A stretch of 64,000 nucleotides of DNA from Rhodocyclaceae bacterium UBA1310 (GCA_002307175.1 DBTS01000006.1:1-64000); one strand, 5' to 3'; positions 33,925 to 42,679 are shown, counted from the stretch's first letter. Numbers and translations are program-made. The notes: generated by a model not told the origin, from the sequence alone.

Positions 33925-35385
33925 ATGCAAGCTTACCGTCTCAATATCCTCAAAATGTCCTTGCTTTGCCTTGTGCCGTTCGTGTACATGGGCTTGTTCA
34001 TCGGTAGCTATACGGATGATGCATTCATAACCCTGTCGTACGTGAAGACGCTGGTTCAATCTCACACATGGGGCATGCATGCAGGCCACGTTTCCAATGC
34101 TGCGACGTCTCCCCTGCATGTCCTTCTGCTGAGTGCGCTGACAGTGGTTGTCCGGGATCCACTGATCGGGCTTTATCTTTTTGACGTGGGCGTTGTTTTT
34201 GCATTTTATTTTGTATTCAGACGCATCAGCCGGAATTCTGGGGCTCCCGAAGCATGGCCGCTGCTTGCTACGGTTTTGCTCTACGTAAATCCTCTTCTCG
34301 TTTCAACACAGGGATTGGAGAGCTATCTTTACCTGCTGATGCTCGTGGTGACCTGCATGCTGCACGCGGAAGATCGGCACTGGCTGGCTGGTGTTGCCTG
34401 TGGCCTGCTGTATCTGGCCCGTCCGGACGGATGCCTGGCTGCAGTTGTATTGGCTGTTGCCTGTATTTCGCAAAGGAAGTGGCGGGGGCTGGTATTCCTG
34501 CTGCCTTTGATGTTGATTGGTCTTGTGTGGACCTGGGTTTCCTGGAAATATCTGGGATCCCCGATTCCTGACACTTTCTTTATCAAGCAGGGGCAGATAT
34601 TCCAGGGAGGATTCACATTCTTTTCCGGACTGCTTTTCTATTTTTCCCGCTTTCCGATAGCACTGGCCCTGTCGTTTGCCCCTGGCATTGCATTGCTGTT
34701 TTATCGCCCCACGGCCTGGAGTCCGTTTGGGAAAATATTCTGGCTGCTTCTGACTGCCTACGTCACGCTCCATTTCGCGGGCTATGCTTTGTTGAGAGTG
34801 CCGCCTTTTCACTGGTATTACGCTCCTGAGGCTGCGTTCTGTGCCCTCGCGGGCAGTCTCGGTTCGGCGTGTCATATAGGCAAAAAACTCAAAGGAAGTA
34901 ACCTTGCCATAGCGCTTCTGGTTTTCGGTTCTCTGATTCCCGTGTTGATGTCGATTTTTCTGACATCGACACTTCCGATCTCAACTAACTGGGCCAACGC
35001 GAATGGCTACAGAAAAATTGCGGAATGGCTCAATCGAAATATTCAGGATGACAAAATTGCACTGCGTGGCGAGCTCGGAGTTCTTCAGTACTATACCCGT
35101 GCAGATATGATAGACGAGTTCTCGGACAGATCTTTCATAGACCGAAGATATCGTAAAACGTCGGATTCTTTTGCCCGGCAACTCATCGGAACGGCTTTTG
35201 AAAACGCGCAGGCCCCAAGTCTGACGGATATCCACTATGGGCTGGCAGCCTGTCGTAGCCCAGACTATGCCTTGCAGACATGGTTAGTGGAGTCTCCCTG
35301 GGGTGGGGGTTCCCATATCTGCCTGTACAGGCTTAAGTCGGTGACAGGTGATGGGTGGGAAATTAGCACTACGCCCAATCGCTGA
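33925..35385 (+). CDS. GT-C-like membrane glycosyltransferase, 486 aa
   Basis: The protein has a first luminal loop with the acidic pair in YTDDAFITLSYVKTL and the following SNAATSPLHVLLLSAL, a combination typical of GT-C polyprenyl-phosphate-sugar glycosyltransferases (GT39/GT83-like). Ten to eleven membrane helices follow, with LESYLYLLMLVVTCMLH and ARPDGCLAA in between, and a periplasmic C-terminal domain of about 120 residues from WANANGYRKIAEW. Transfer of a sugar to a surface polymer or lipid A is likely; the acceptor is unknown. GC is lower than the surroundings. Confidence 0.8.
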   Translation: MQAYRLNILKMSLLCLVPFVYMGLFIGSYTDDAFITLSYVKTLVQSHTWGMHAGHVSNAATSPLHVLLLSALTVVVRDPLIGLYLFDVGVVFAFYFVFRRISRNSGAPEAWPLLATVLLYVNPLLVSTQGLESYLYLLMLVVTCMLHAEDRHWLAGVACGLLYLARPDGCLAAVVLAVACISQRKWRGLVFLLPLMLIGLVWTWVSWKYLGSPIPDTFFIKQGQIFQGGFTFFSGLLFYFSRFPIALALSFAPGIALLFYRPTAWSPFGKIFWLLLTAYVTLHFAGYALLRVPPFHWYYAPEAAFCALAGSLGSACHIGKKLKGSNLAIALLVFGSLIPVLMSIFLTSTLPISTNWANANGYRKIAEWLNRNIQDDKIALRGELGVLQYYTRADMIDEFSDRSFIDRRYRKTSDSFARQLIGTAFENAQAPSLTDIHYGLAACRSPDYALQTWLVESPWGGGSHICLYRLKSVTGDGWEISTTPNR

Positions 35386-35706
35386 TTGGAAAGTGAAAAA
35401 TGATCGCGATGGTATCCGTTGCTGGTTGATGGGTATCTGCAGCGAAGCACAAAATGGTGGAAAAACAGGCTGCAGCGCATTGCGCCGGATACATCGCGTG
35501 GTGGGCCAAGGAAGCCTGTTTTGCCGTGGGCTCAATCTGGTGCCGTGATGAGGGTGAATCAATCTGTCACGGCAAGCCGCTCAAGGCTCAGAACTTTTGT
35601 TCCCCTGGGAATTCACCATCCGTGTCTGGCGGAATTCGCTTCGCTCTCTCAGCCCTACCCTGAGCACTGAGCACGCATGGCTGCGGCCGGGGAGATGAAG
35701 ACATCC

Positions 35707-35755
35707 CCACACTAAAGTCTGAAGGACCAAGAGGGTTCATCAGACTTTAGTGTGG
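35707..35755. repeat. Inverted pair of family D repeats
   Basis: CCACACTAAAGTCTGA (35707-35722) and its exact reverse complement (35740-35755) are separated by 17 bases. Single copies of the same word, extended to CTGAAGG(A/G)CC, lie at 35951, 50093 (diverged), 62247 (inverted) and 62500 (diverged). Confidence 0.85.
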
Positions 35756-35815
35756 ACAATCATTGGCATGCCGATTCTATCTTCCACTCTTCCATGCCAA
35801 AAAGGCGGTTTGTCG

Positions 35816-35859
35816 ATCGGGTCGAGCTGACGGGCAAGGTCCCGTCAGCTCGACCCGAT
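35816..35859. repeat. Perfect 19-bp inverted repeat with 6-base loop
   Basis: ATCGGGTCGAGCTGACGGG (35816-35834), loop CAAGGT and its exact reverse complement (35841-35859). It is followed by TGTCTTTTG, so it could act as a terminator, but it is longer than most and lies in repeat DNA without an upstream gene nearby. Confidence 0.75.
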
Positions 35860-35950
35860 TGTCTTTTGCGTTCCCGGCAGAATTGCATGACTGCCGCATG
35901 GTTTTTCGCGCCGTTCGCTGTAGCGTGTTCAGCGAAAGCGTGCTGCTTAC

Positions 35951-35972
35951 CCACACTAAAGTCTGAAGGGCC
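35951..35972. repeat. Family D repeat, single copy
   Basis: The word CCACACTAAAGTCTGAAGGG plus CC matches the left arm of the inverted pair at 35707 without change over its first 19 bases. The preceding module (GTTCGCTGTAGCGTG...AGCGAAAGCGTGCTGCTTA) recurs in diverged form before the copy at 62500. Confidence 0.75.
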
Positions 35973-36048
35973 ACAAAAATAATTGCCACGCAACCGGATT
36001 GTCCTGCACAGCAATCTGGTTGGCGCGGCACACAGCGCTGTCTTCTGA

Positions 36049-36210
36049 AACCTTTGGCTCGTTCCCCCTGTAGGGTTCGCATCTCTTCCCGCATGTGTCC
36101 AAACTGCGCCTCAAGTTGATGGCGACATCGACGATCTGCAGGCCGGAGGATCGGTCTGCCTGGCTGAAGCCCTTTGCGGCCACGGCGACATGTGGCGGGA
36201 CAGGCGATGA
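36049..36210 (+). pseudogene. 3' stump of a truncated gene upstream of the scaffold gene
   Basis: The frame is open from 36049 to TGA 36208-36210, and its last 30 or so codons are protein-like (DGDIDDLQAGGSVCLAEALC, then GHGDMWRDRR). The TGA overlaps the ATG of the scaffold gene as ATGA, the coupling used elsewhere in this phage module (39577, 45490). The frame has no start codon in good context and runs upstream into repeat DNA. It is therefore best read as the last part of the gene that once preceded the scaffold gene, which in phage gene order would often be portal or terminase. Confidence 0.4.
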
Positions 36211-37226
36211 ATCAAGACGAGTTTATCCAGCAGCACACCGATGATGGAGCATTATCTCCAGAGCATGCAGCGCAGCTTCTCGATGCGGCGCTGACGGGCG
36301 ATACCGGCAGCATGCCGGACAAGGGGAGCGAGCCCACGACTCCCGCAGGCGGTGGGGATGGCGATATCGGTGGGCTTTTGTCCGCTGCGGCGGACAGTTC
36401 GAATGCGCCCGAGGCGGGAGAGCAGGCCGCTGAGGCGGTAATCCTGGCCAAAGATGGCCGCCACACGATTCCGTACGAACGATTGGCGGAAGCACGTGAG
36501 GAGGCGCGTCTCTCGCGTGCCCAGGCGGAAGCGGCAATGGCGCAGTTGATGGCCTTGCAGGCGAATGCCGAGGCACGTATGGCGGCCGGTGTGGCGCCGA
36601 CTCGGGCGGACAACCAGGTGGCAGTGGCGCAGGCCGCCATTGACGCCGGGATCAGCCCGGAGGTGTTTGGGGACTTTTCCGAGCGTGCGCTGGCTGCAGG
36701 CATCCAGCATCTGGTGGATGCACGGGTGGCTTCTCTCACGGCGAATCTGCAGCAGCGTGTGGATTCGGCACTGGCACCGCTTGCGATGCGCGAGGCTGAC
36801 GATGCGCTCGCTGAGCATTACGACGAGATCTATGCCCGCCACCCGGATGCGGATTCCATCGCGGAGAGCCGGGAGCTGGCGGAGTGGGTCGCGGCGCAAC
36901 CTTCGTTTGCACGCGCTGCCTGTGAGTATGTGATGCAGGCTGGCAACACGGCAGAGGTGATCGAACTGTTCGACCGTTTCAAGACGGACACTGGCAGAAC
37001 TCCGGCAGGGCGGCCTGGGGATATGCAGGCTGCGGCCAAAGCGGCGCTTGCGCGTGCTGCCTCCCCCGTGCCGGCAAGCCTCTCGGATATTCCAGGGGGG
37101 CGTGCGGCGGGGGCGGCCGATGACGTGGCAATCGCCAGTTTGAGCGGCCCCGATCTGCTTGATGCGATCCAGAGCAAAGGCTGGTCGCCACAGCAGATTG
37201 AGGCCTTCCTGAACCGGCGCATCTAG
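36207..37226 (+). CDS. Phage scaffold-like protein, 339 aa
   Basis: The protein lies directly before the capsid gene and is acidic, helical and Ala/Glu-rich, as capsid scaffolds are. It has a disordered start (Asp/Gly/Pro-rich to residue about 65), a coiled-coil stretch (YERLAEAREEARLSRAQAEA and on), and a C-terminal short helix ending in basic residues (WSPQQIEAFLNRRI), which is where scaffolds bind coat protein. Identity rests on position and character, not on a close match. ATG 36207 overlaps the upstream stump's stop. Confidence 0.7.
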   Translation: MNQDEFIQQHTDDGALSPEHAAQLLDAALTGDTGSMPDKGSEPTTPAGGGDGDIGGLLSAAADSSNAPEAGEQAAEAVILAKDGRHTIPYERLAEAREEARLSRAQAEAAMAQLMALQANAEARMAAGVAPTRADNQVAVAQAAIDAGISPEVFGDFSERALAAGIQHLVDARVASLTANLQQRVDSALAPLAMREADDALAEHYDEIYARHPDADSIAESRELAEWVAAQPSFARAACEYVMQAGNTAEVIELFDRFKTDTGRTPAGRPGDMQAAAKAALARAASPVPASLSDIPGGRAAGAADDVAIASLSGPDLLDAIQSKGWSPQQIEAFLNRRI

Positions 37227-37245
37227 TGTGGTGAAACGCCACACT
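37225..37245 (+). promoter_or_regulatory. Hairpin between scaffold and capsid genes
   Basis: AGTGTGG and CCACACT pair around a 7-base loop directly at the scaffold stop codon, followed by TT only. It could stabilise the capsid mRNA or act as a weak attenuator. Confidence 0.4.
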
Positions 37246-37283
37246 TTGCAGTGCATCCGATGCGTATGACAATGGAGAGCTAA

Positions 37284-38579
37284 ATGGCTACCAAGACACA
37301 TGCCGCCTATGGCGACAGTACCAATATGATCCAGCAGGCGGTGGGTTTGTTTGCCGCCCACATGCAACGCAACAGCACGATTGCGCGGCTGACCGGCAAG
37401 ATGCCCAAGGGCACGGCAGGTGCCGAGGCGACGATCCGCAAGCAGAGTTCGGCAACGATGCCAATCGTGCGTTGCCAGGATCTGACCAAGCAGAAGGGCG
37501 ATGAGGTGAGCTTCCACCTCGTCAATCCGGTGGGTGCCAAGCCCATCATGGGGAGCCGGCAGGCCGAGGGGCGCGGCACCGGGATCGGCATTTCGGAGGG
37601 GCGCCTGCGCGTGAATCAGGCCCGTTTCCCGATTGATCTGGGTGATGCAATGACCTCGATCCGCAATCCGGTGGATCTGCGCTCGCTGGGTCGCCCGATT
37701 GCGCAATCGCTGATGGATCGTTACATCGACCAGTCGCTGTTCGTGCAGATGGCAGGCGCCCGTGGCTACCACAATAATATCGACTGGGTGGTGCCCACCG
37801 ATGCGGATGTGGATTTTGACGAGATCCTGGTGAACGCCGTGAAGGCGCCGACACGCAACCGTCACTTCATCGCTGATGCCGGCAGCATTCGTCCGTTTGT
37901 GGATGCAGTGGGTAGTGGCGCGCTGGATGTGGCCACCACCGATCTTCTGAAGATGGACGTGGTCGATGCGCTGCGCACCACCCTGGAACAGGTGACACTG
38001 CCGCCGCCTGCCGTGATCTTCGAGGGCGACAAGGCCGCTTCTGATAGCCCTCTGCGTGTGCTGCTGGTGTCTCCGGCCCAGTACAACTCGTTTGCTACCG
38101 ACACGAGCTTCCGTCAACTGCAGGCCTCGGCTATTGCACGCGCTTCTCAGGCCAACCAGCATCCCTTGTTCCTCGGTGAAGCCGGGCTGTGGAACGGCAT
38201 CCTGATCATCAAGATGCCCAAGCCGATCCGCTTCTATGCTGGCGACACGATCAAGTATTGCGCAGCATATGACAGTGATAGTGAATCCTCGGTGACGGTG
38301 CCGGAAGCCTTCGGTTCGAAGTACGCCATCGACCGCGCCATCCTGCTTGGCGGGCAGGCTGTGGCCGAAGCCCTGGCAGCCTCGGACAAGAGCGGCATCC
38401 CGTTCTTCTGGTCGGAAGTGCAGTTGGACCACAAGGACAAGGTGGAACTGCTGATCGGTACCATCCGTGGAACCAGCAAGATCCGCTTCGAAGTGGATAC
38501 GGGCGCCGGCAAGCAGTTCACGGATTACGGTGTCATGGCACTGGATACGGCAGTGCCCATCATCGGCGAGCGCCAGTAA
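37284..38579 (+). CDS. Major capsid protein, N4-gp56/DUF4043 family
   Basis: The 431-residue protein has the family start (THAAYGDSTNMIQQAVGLFA), the conserved block IVRCQDLTKQKGDEVSFHLV, and later RFPIDLGDAMTSIRNPVDL, LLVSPAQYNSFATDTSFRQL and FFWSEVQLDHKDKVELLIGT, all typical of the phage N4 gp56-like HK97-fold coat proteins annotated DUF4043. It would form the icosahedral shell. ATG 37284 is preceded by GGAGAG. This gene is the strongest evidence for a phage origin of the region. Confidence 0.9.
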   Translation: MATKTHAAYGDSTNMIQQAVGLFAAHMQRNSTIARLTGKMPKGTAGAEATIRKQSSATMPIVRCQDLTKQKGDEVSFHLVNPVGAKPIMGSRQAEGRGTGIGISEGRLRVNQARFPIDLGDAMTSIRNPVDLRSLGRPIAQSLMDRYIDQSLFVQMAGARGYHNNIDWVVPTDADVDFDEILVNAVKAPTRNRHFIADAGSIRPFVDAVGSGALDVATTDLLKMDVVDALRTTLEQVTLPPPAVIFEGDKAASDSPLRVLLVSPAQYNSFATDTSFRQLQASAIARASQANQHPLFLGEAGLWNGILIIKMPKPIRFYAGDTIKYCAAYDSDSESSVTVPEAFGSKYAIDRAILLGGQAVAEALAASDKSGIPFFWSEVQLDHKDKVELLIGTIRGTSKIRFEVDTGAGKQFTDYGVMALDTAVPIIGERQ

Positions 38580-38643
38580 GCCTGCAGGTGGGCTGGCCGA
38601 TAAGGGCTGGCCCATTCGTTGAACAGATTTCAAGGAGCCAATC

Positions 38644-39120
38644 ATGGCAACAGTAAGAATCAATGACTGGACGGCACGCCAATTCGGGCCGTCGCCCTGG
38701 GGCAATCATTCGGCCCTGACATTTTCTTTTGTGACGACCTCGGCCGGTGCGGTGGCCAATTCGGATTCGAATACTGCACTGGCGATCGGTGATGTGGTGG
38801 ATCTGGGGGAACTGCCGGCAGGGTTGCGCCTGGACGACAGCCTGGTGGTGATCTCCGATGCTTTCACTGCAGGTACCACGGCGAAGCTGGGTTTCAAGTA
38901 TGCGGATGGCGTGGATGATGTGCGTGTGCCACAGGATGACGACTACTTTGGCATTTCGCTGGCGCTGGATGCCGCAGCCCGTCTGCGCAATGCCACCGCT
39001 AACAGGCCGGTGACGCTGGCAAAGCCTGCCCGCCTGATCCTCACCCTGGCGGGTGCTGTATTGGCAGAAGCAGGGCGTGCTGAGATCGTCATCACAGGTG
39101 AGCTGACCGGCGCGAAGTAA
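38644..39120 (+). CDS. Probable capsid decoration or head protein, 158 aa
   Basis: The protein follows the capsid gene, as cement or decoration proteins do, and consists of beta strands (ALTFSFVTTSAG, IGDVVDLGELPAGLRLDDSL, RLILTLAGAVL, EIVITGEL). AAGGAG precedes the ATG. I do not recognise a named family, so the role is inferred from order and fold character only. Confidence 0.65.
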   Translation: MATVRINDWTARQFGPSPWGNHSALTFSFVTTSAGAVANSDSNTALAIGDVVDLGELPAGLRLDDSLVVISDAFTAGTTAKLGFKYADGVDDVRVPQDDDYFGISLALDAAARLRNATANRPVTLAKPARLILTLAGAVLAEAGRAEIVITGELTGAK

Positions 39121-39178
39121 AAGCGGCGGGTCATCAGGGGAGGGGCCTCTGGCGCCTCCCCGCCAACAAGGAGTTGCC

Positions 39179-39580
39179 ATGAAGGCAGTCAGGTATACGG
39201 GTCGCCGGGAGCAGTTTGCAGATCGGCTTTATGGGACGAATCTGGTGTGGGAGCCAAACCAGGTGCGTACGCTGCCGCCGCACCTTGCAGACAAATTCCT
39301 GCGTCACCCGGATGTGTTCGAGCTTGCCAAAGGCTCCGTCACAAAGCGCGGTAATGACGACAGTGCGGAGATCCTGGAAATTACGCGGAAGGAAGACGCG
39401 CAGCGCGAGCAGGCCCAGCAGGCGATTCTGGCGATGTACCTGGAAGTACGGGCGATGGACAAGGAGGCGCTGGCGAGTTTTGCGCAGCGCAACTACGGCC
39501 AGCTTATTGACCGCCGCCACAGCGTTGAAGATCTGCGTCAGGAAGTTGTGCAGATGATTGACAGGTTTGGTGTGGTATGA
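39179..39580 (+). CDS. Hypothetical phage head-region protein, 133 aa
   Basis: The first half resembles small phage proteins with a short beta fold (MKAVRYTGRREQFADRLYGT, VWEPNQVRTLPPHLADKFLR). The second half is a charged helix (EDAQREQAQQAILAMYLEV). Its stop TGA overlaps the next gene's ATG at 39577. A good ribosome-binding site AAGGAG precedes it. Role unknown. Confidence 0.65.
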   Translation: MKAVRYTGRREQFADRLYGTNLVWEPNQVRTLPPHLADKFLRHPDVFELAKGSVTKRGNDDSAEILEITRKEDAQREQAQQAILAMYLEVRAMDKEALASFAQRNYGQLIDRRHSVEDLRQEVVQMIDRFGVV

Positions 39581-40245
39581 CGCTCGAACAACTCATTGCC
39601 CAGTTTCGCGTTGATGCGCAGGATCGTGCCGAGCCGTATTTCTGGCCTGATGCCATGGTAGCGGGCTGGCTTAACGAAGCCCAGGCGGAGGCTGCGATTC
39701 GCGCGCGGCTGATCCATGAATCCGCTGCCAGGGATGTCTGCGAGATCGCGGTGAGTTCTGGCGCCAGTGTGTACGAGCTGAGTGCCTGCCTGTTCGAGAT
39801 CACGTATCAGGCCTTTCTTCCCAAGGATGGGGCGAAGCGGGTACCGCTGAAGAGCGTCAGCGTGGAATGGCTGGACTGCCACTTCCCGTGTTGGCGTGAG
39901 GAAACAGGCGTGCCGCGCTGGCTGATGCAGACAGACAACAGCATCCGTCTGGCACCCGAGCCGGATGTTGCCGGCATTCTGTATCTGGAAGGCTACCGGC
40001 TGCCGTTGGCTGGGCTGTCTGCCCGCACAGATGTGCCGGAAGTCAATGCGGCACATCACCGGCATCTGGTGGATTGGGCATTGCATCGGGCCTTCAGCAT
40101 TCCCGACAGTGAAAGCTTTGATGCGCAGCGGGCAGGGCAGGCGGAGGCGGCGTTCTCTGCTTACTTTGGGTCGGCACAGGATGCGGATCTGCGCCGCAGT
40201 ACGCGGGCGGATAACCCGCTACAGAACGAGGCGCATTTTGTATAA
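39577..40245 (+). CDS. Phage head-tail adaptor-like protein, 222 aa
   Basis: The start MTLEQLIAQFRVDAQDRAEP, then YFWPDAMVAGWLNEAQAEAA, is the pattern of podovirus/siphovirus adaptor (connector) proteins that dock below the portal. The middle is beta-rich (VYELSACLFEITYQAFLP, SIRLAPEPDVAGILYLEGYR) and the C-terminus helical (HHRHLVDWALHRAFSIPDSE). It overlaps the preceding gene by ATGA. The presence of an adaptor but no portal in the window is notable. Confidence 0.7.
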   Translation: MTLEQLIAQFRVDAQDRAEPYFWPDAMVAGWLNEAQAEAAIRARLIHESAARDVCEIAVSSGASVYELSACLFEITYQAFLPKDGAKRVPLKSVSVEWLDCHFPCWREETGVPRWLMQTDNSIRLAPEPDVAGILYLEGYRLPLAGLSARTDVPEVNAAHHRHLVDWALHRAFSIPDSESFDAQRAGQAEAAFSAYFGSAQDADLRRSTRADNPLQNEAHFV

Positions 40246-40331
40246 ACGCAACTGACGAGCCACATTTTCGGAGTTGAGAAAAACAACCGGCAAATGTGCT
40301 GTAGCGCACCTATACGGAAAGGAATCAAATC

Positions 40332-40739
40332 ATGGCAAATACTCTCTACGATAACGCCCGCGAGCTGTTCGCGACGGCAAAGGTCAACTGGACCAGTGAC
40401 ACGTTCAAGGTCTATCTGATTGATTCGGGCAACTACACGGTCAATACCTCTACTCACCTGTATCTGTCCGACGTTTCGACCTCGGCGCGTATTGCTGGCC
40501 CGGTGGCGCTGTCGAGCATGACGGCGACGGCTGGCGCCTGCGATGCAGCGGACATTACGTTTTCATCGGTGTCGGGCACCAGCATCGAGGCGATTCTGAT
40601 CTACAAGGATACGGGTACCGAATCGACCAGCCCGCTGATTGCCTACATTGATACCGCTACGGGCTTGCCGATCACGCCGAATGGGGGTGACATCATCGTC
40701 ACCTGGGATTCGGGGACCAACAAGATTTTCCGGCTGTAA
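40332..40739 (+). CDS. Phage virion protein, 135 aa (tail or fibre-like)
   Basis: The beginning MANTLYDNARELFATAKVNW, then SDTFKVYLIDSGNYTVN, is found in many phage structural proteins of unknown role. It is beta-rich and Thr/Ser-rich, ending GTNKIFRL. AAAGGAATCAAATC precedes the ATG. A related body plan is seen in the protein at 53356 (tail-like, FYIALFSG). Confidence 0.65.
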   Translation: MANTLYDNARELFATAKVNWTSDTFKVYLIDSGNYTVNTSTHLYLSDVSTSARIAGPVALSSMTATAGACDAADITFSSVSGTSIEAILIYKDTGTESTSPLIAYIDTATGLPITPNGGDIIVTWDSGTNKIFRL

Positions 40740-40745
40740 GCGGCC

Positions 40746-41069
40746 ATGGCGGATAAACCTGCACCGCAGAGGCTGGGCGCCTCGGGCTTTCGGGCCTTTG
40801 GCGCAATGGGGGATGCTCTTAAAGAGGAGGAGTGGTCGCAGCAGGTCATTGACTGGGAGGCGCTGGCGAGGCTGCCGCCTTTCCAGTTGTTCATCTGGCA
40901 GCGCCAGCGCGGGCCGGAGGATGCGGACTGGCATCAGTGGGCACGCGAGCGCATGGTGGCCGAGGTGCAGCAGATGGGCGAACAGGCGTTCTTTGAGGCG
41001 TATTGCGAGTGGCACGCGGCAAGCGGGCAATGGCTGCGTGAAACGCCATTGGGGAAGCTGAAGGGGTAG
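40746..41069 (+). CDS. Hypothetical phage protein, 107 aa
   Basis: A small, helical, Trp-rich protein (LPPFQLFIWQRQRGPEDADW, HQWARERMVAEVQQMG) between two virion genes, with 6 bases to each neighbour. No family is recognised. It could be a chaperone or a tail component. Confidence 0.55.
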   Translation: MADKPAPQRLGASGFRAFGAMGDALKEEEWSQQVIDWEALARLPPFQLFIWQRQRGPEDADWHQWARERMVAEVQQMGEQAFFEAYCEWHAASGQWLRETPLGKLKG

Positions 41070-41075
41070 CAGGAT

Positions 41076-41861
41076 ATGGTCGATATTGTTACGCGCACAG
41101 CGAAGGGCTCTCCGCTGACACATGCGGAGCTGGATGGGAATTTCACGAACCTGAAGGCGGCGGTGGAGACTGCCGTGGCAGACCACTACGCGGCTGCCGT
41201 TCTAGCCGATGTTCCTCACGCGTATTGGCGCCTCAATGAGGCGTATGGCGCAACGACTCTCGCAGACTCATCTGGCAACGGGCGGGATGCGACCTCGGCA
41301 AGTACCTCTCAGCAGTACCCGGCTTTGGGGGCCGGCAGGATCGCGCGATACATGGGCAGTTCCGGGATGTTCAGCATGCCGGCAAGTGCTGCCGGGTTTG
41401 CGGACACCGGGCAATTCACGATTGAGGTGCTGGCGAGATTCGACGCAAGCGGGGCCACGTACTCACAGATTTTTGGTATTGGGATCGCTCAGAGCAGTGT
41501 CACCAGCGGGATCATGTTTATCTGGCGGAGTAATTCACCCTGCGCCCGCCTGTGGAGCGCAAGCGCGGCGATGGTGGAGCCGGTGGTCCCCTTCAGCCTG
41601 CCGCTCTACGAATGGCATCACCTGGCGCTGGTGTACGACGGGGCCAATCTCATGATCTATGTGAATGGGTCAGTGGCTGTGAGTGTGGCTGCTGCCAGCT
41701 ATATGACTGCCGCTGTGCGCTCTGTTGGCGGCATGGGGAAGGACAACTGGGGTGATCCGTCGGCAACGGGGCATTTCAGTGATCTGGCGCTTTACAGTTC
41801 GGCACTGAGTGCCAGCCGCATTGCGTTGCATGCGCGGCTGGCTGCTGGCGCGTCTGCCTGA
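41076..41861 (+). CDS. LamG-domain phage tail protein, 261 aa (copy 1)
   Basis: The first 30 residues (VDIVTRTAKGSPLTHAELDG) are a tail-fibre attachment segment known from many phages. Residues about 45-255 form a concanavalin/LamG domain: AYWRLNEAYGATTLADSSGN, FTIEVLARFD, EWHHLALVYDGANLMIYVNG, and FSDLALYSSALSASRIALHA. LamG domains bind glycans or other surface ligands. It is followed by a paralogue 10 bases downstream with a near-identical C-terminus. Confidence 0.8.
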   Translation: MVDIVTRTAKGSPLTHAELDGNFTNLKAAVETAVADHYAAAVLADVPHAYWRLNEAYGATTLADSSGNGRDATSASTSQQYPALGAGRIARYMGSSGMFSMPASAAGFADTGQFTIEVLARFDASGATYSQIFGIGIAQSSVTSGIMFIWRSNSPCARLWSASAAMVEPVVPFSLPLYEWHHLALVYDGANLMIYVNGSVAVSVAAASYMTAAVRSVGGMGKDNWGDPSATGHFSDLALYSSALSASRIALHARLAAGASA

Positions 41862-41870
41862 GAGGAACTT

Positions 41871-42665
41871 ATGGTCAGCATCATTACTCGGGCAGGCAAA
41901 GGTACTCCACTCACGCACGATGAGATGGATACGAACCTGAACAACATCAAAACGGCATTTGAGGCTGATCGTTATGCCGCTGCTGTGTTGGCCGATCAGC
42001 CTGTTGCATATTGGCGATTCAATGAGGAATATGGAACTACGAAAATTCCCGATGCCAGCGGCAATGGGAACTATCTGACTTTAAGTGGCAGCATGATGCC
42101 AATGCGCGGCGGGCTTTCGGCGAGTGGCGACAGAGGCATGTCAAATAATGGTACGGGTATATCTGGCACTCCAGCGGCTACGCTGTGGTCGGTATTTCCC
42201 GTGGGCAATAATGTCACGATGGAAGGCATGGCGAAGTTGTTCTCAACAACCTCCTACTTCCCGTTGTTCGAATTCTCCTCGGTATCGAGTTCAGGTCTAG
42301 ATCGTATTGGCATCCGCATCTGCGACAACGGTAAGTACGCGCCATCGCTTGCTTTTTTCTCCAGCGCAGGCGCCGGGGCATACGTGCAGGCGCCTGTCAG
42401 TTTGAATCTTTACGATTGGGTACATGTTGCAGCTACCTACAATGGCAGTACAGCCATTCTTTACATCAACGGCACGCCGGTCGCTCAGGTTGCGACTGCT
42501 GTTACATTATCGACAACAGCAAGATCCTACGGTGGCGTGCTGAAAGACCCATATTCTGATAGCGTGGGGACAGCCATCATTGATGAAATTGCGTTCTACA
42601 ACACCTGCCTGTCCGCTGACCGTATTGCGCTGCACGCCAGGCTGGCTGCCGGCGCATTTGCCTGA
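41871..42665 (+). CDS. LamG-domain phage tail protein, 264 aa (copy 2)
   Basis: This is a paralogue of the preceding gene with the same attachment segment (VSIITRAGKGTPLTHDEMDT), the same LamG core (AYWRFNEEYGTTKIPDASGN, DWVHVAATYNGSTAILYING) and the same end (DRIALHARLAAGAFA). The receptor-facing middle differs most and is lower in GC, so the two may recognise different targets or this copy may have been diversified. Confidence 0.8.
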   Translation: MVSIITRAGKGTPLTHDEMDTNLNNIKTAFEADRYAAAVLADQPVAYWRFNEEYGTTKIPDASGNGNYLTLSGSMMPMRGGLSASGDRGMSNNGTGISGTPAATLWSVFPVGNNVTMEGMAKLFSTTSYFPLFEFSSVSSSGLDRIGIRICDNGKYAPSLAFFSSAGAGAYVQAPVSLNLYDWVHVAATYNGSTAILYINGTPVAQVATAVTLSTTARSYGGVLKDPYSDSVGTAIIDEIAFYNTCLSADRIALHARLAAGAFA

Positions 42666-42679
42666 ATGGCGGGCACGCC

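Larger units (their letters stand above)
35386..36206. other. Repeat-rich junction before the phage module
   Basis: These 821 bases contain three family D elements or palindromes (35707-35755, 35816-35859, 35951-35972) and the 3' stump of a truncated gene (see 36049-36210). No intact gene is seen. Confidence 0.5.

Noticed and set aside
36252..38705. Minus-strand open frame of about 817 codons opposite the scaffold and capsid genes
   Set aside because: The plus strand encodes a recognisable capsid protein with ribosome-binding sites; the antisense product lacks domains and has shadow composition.
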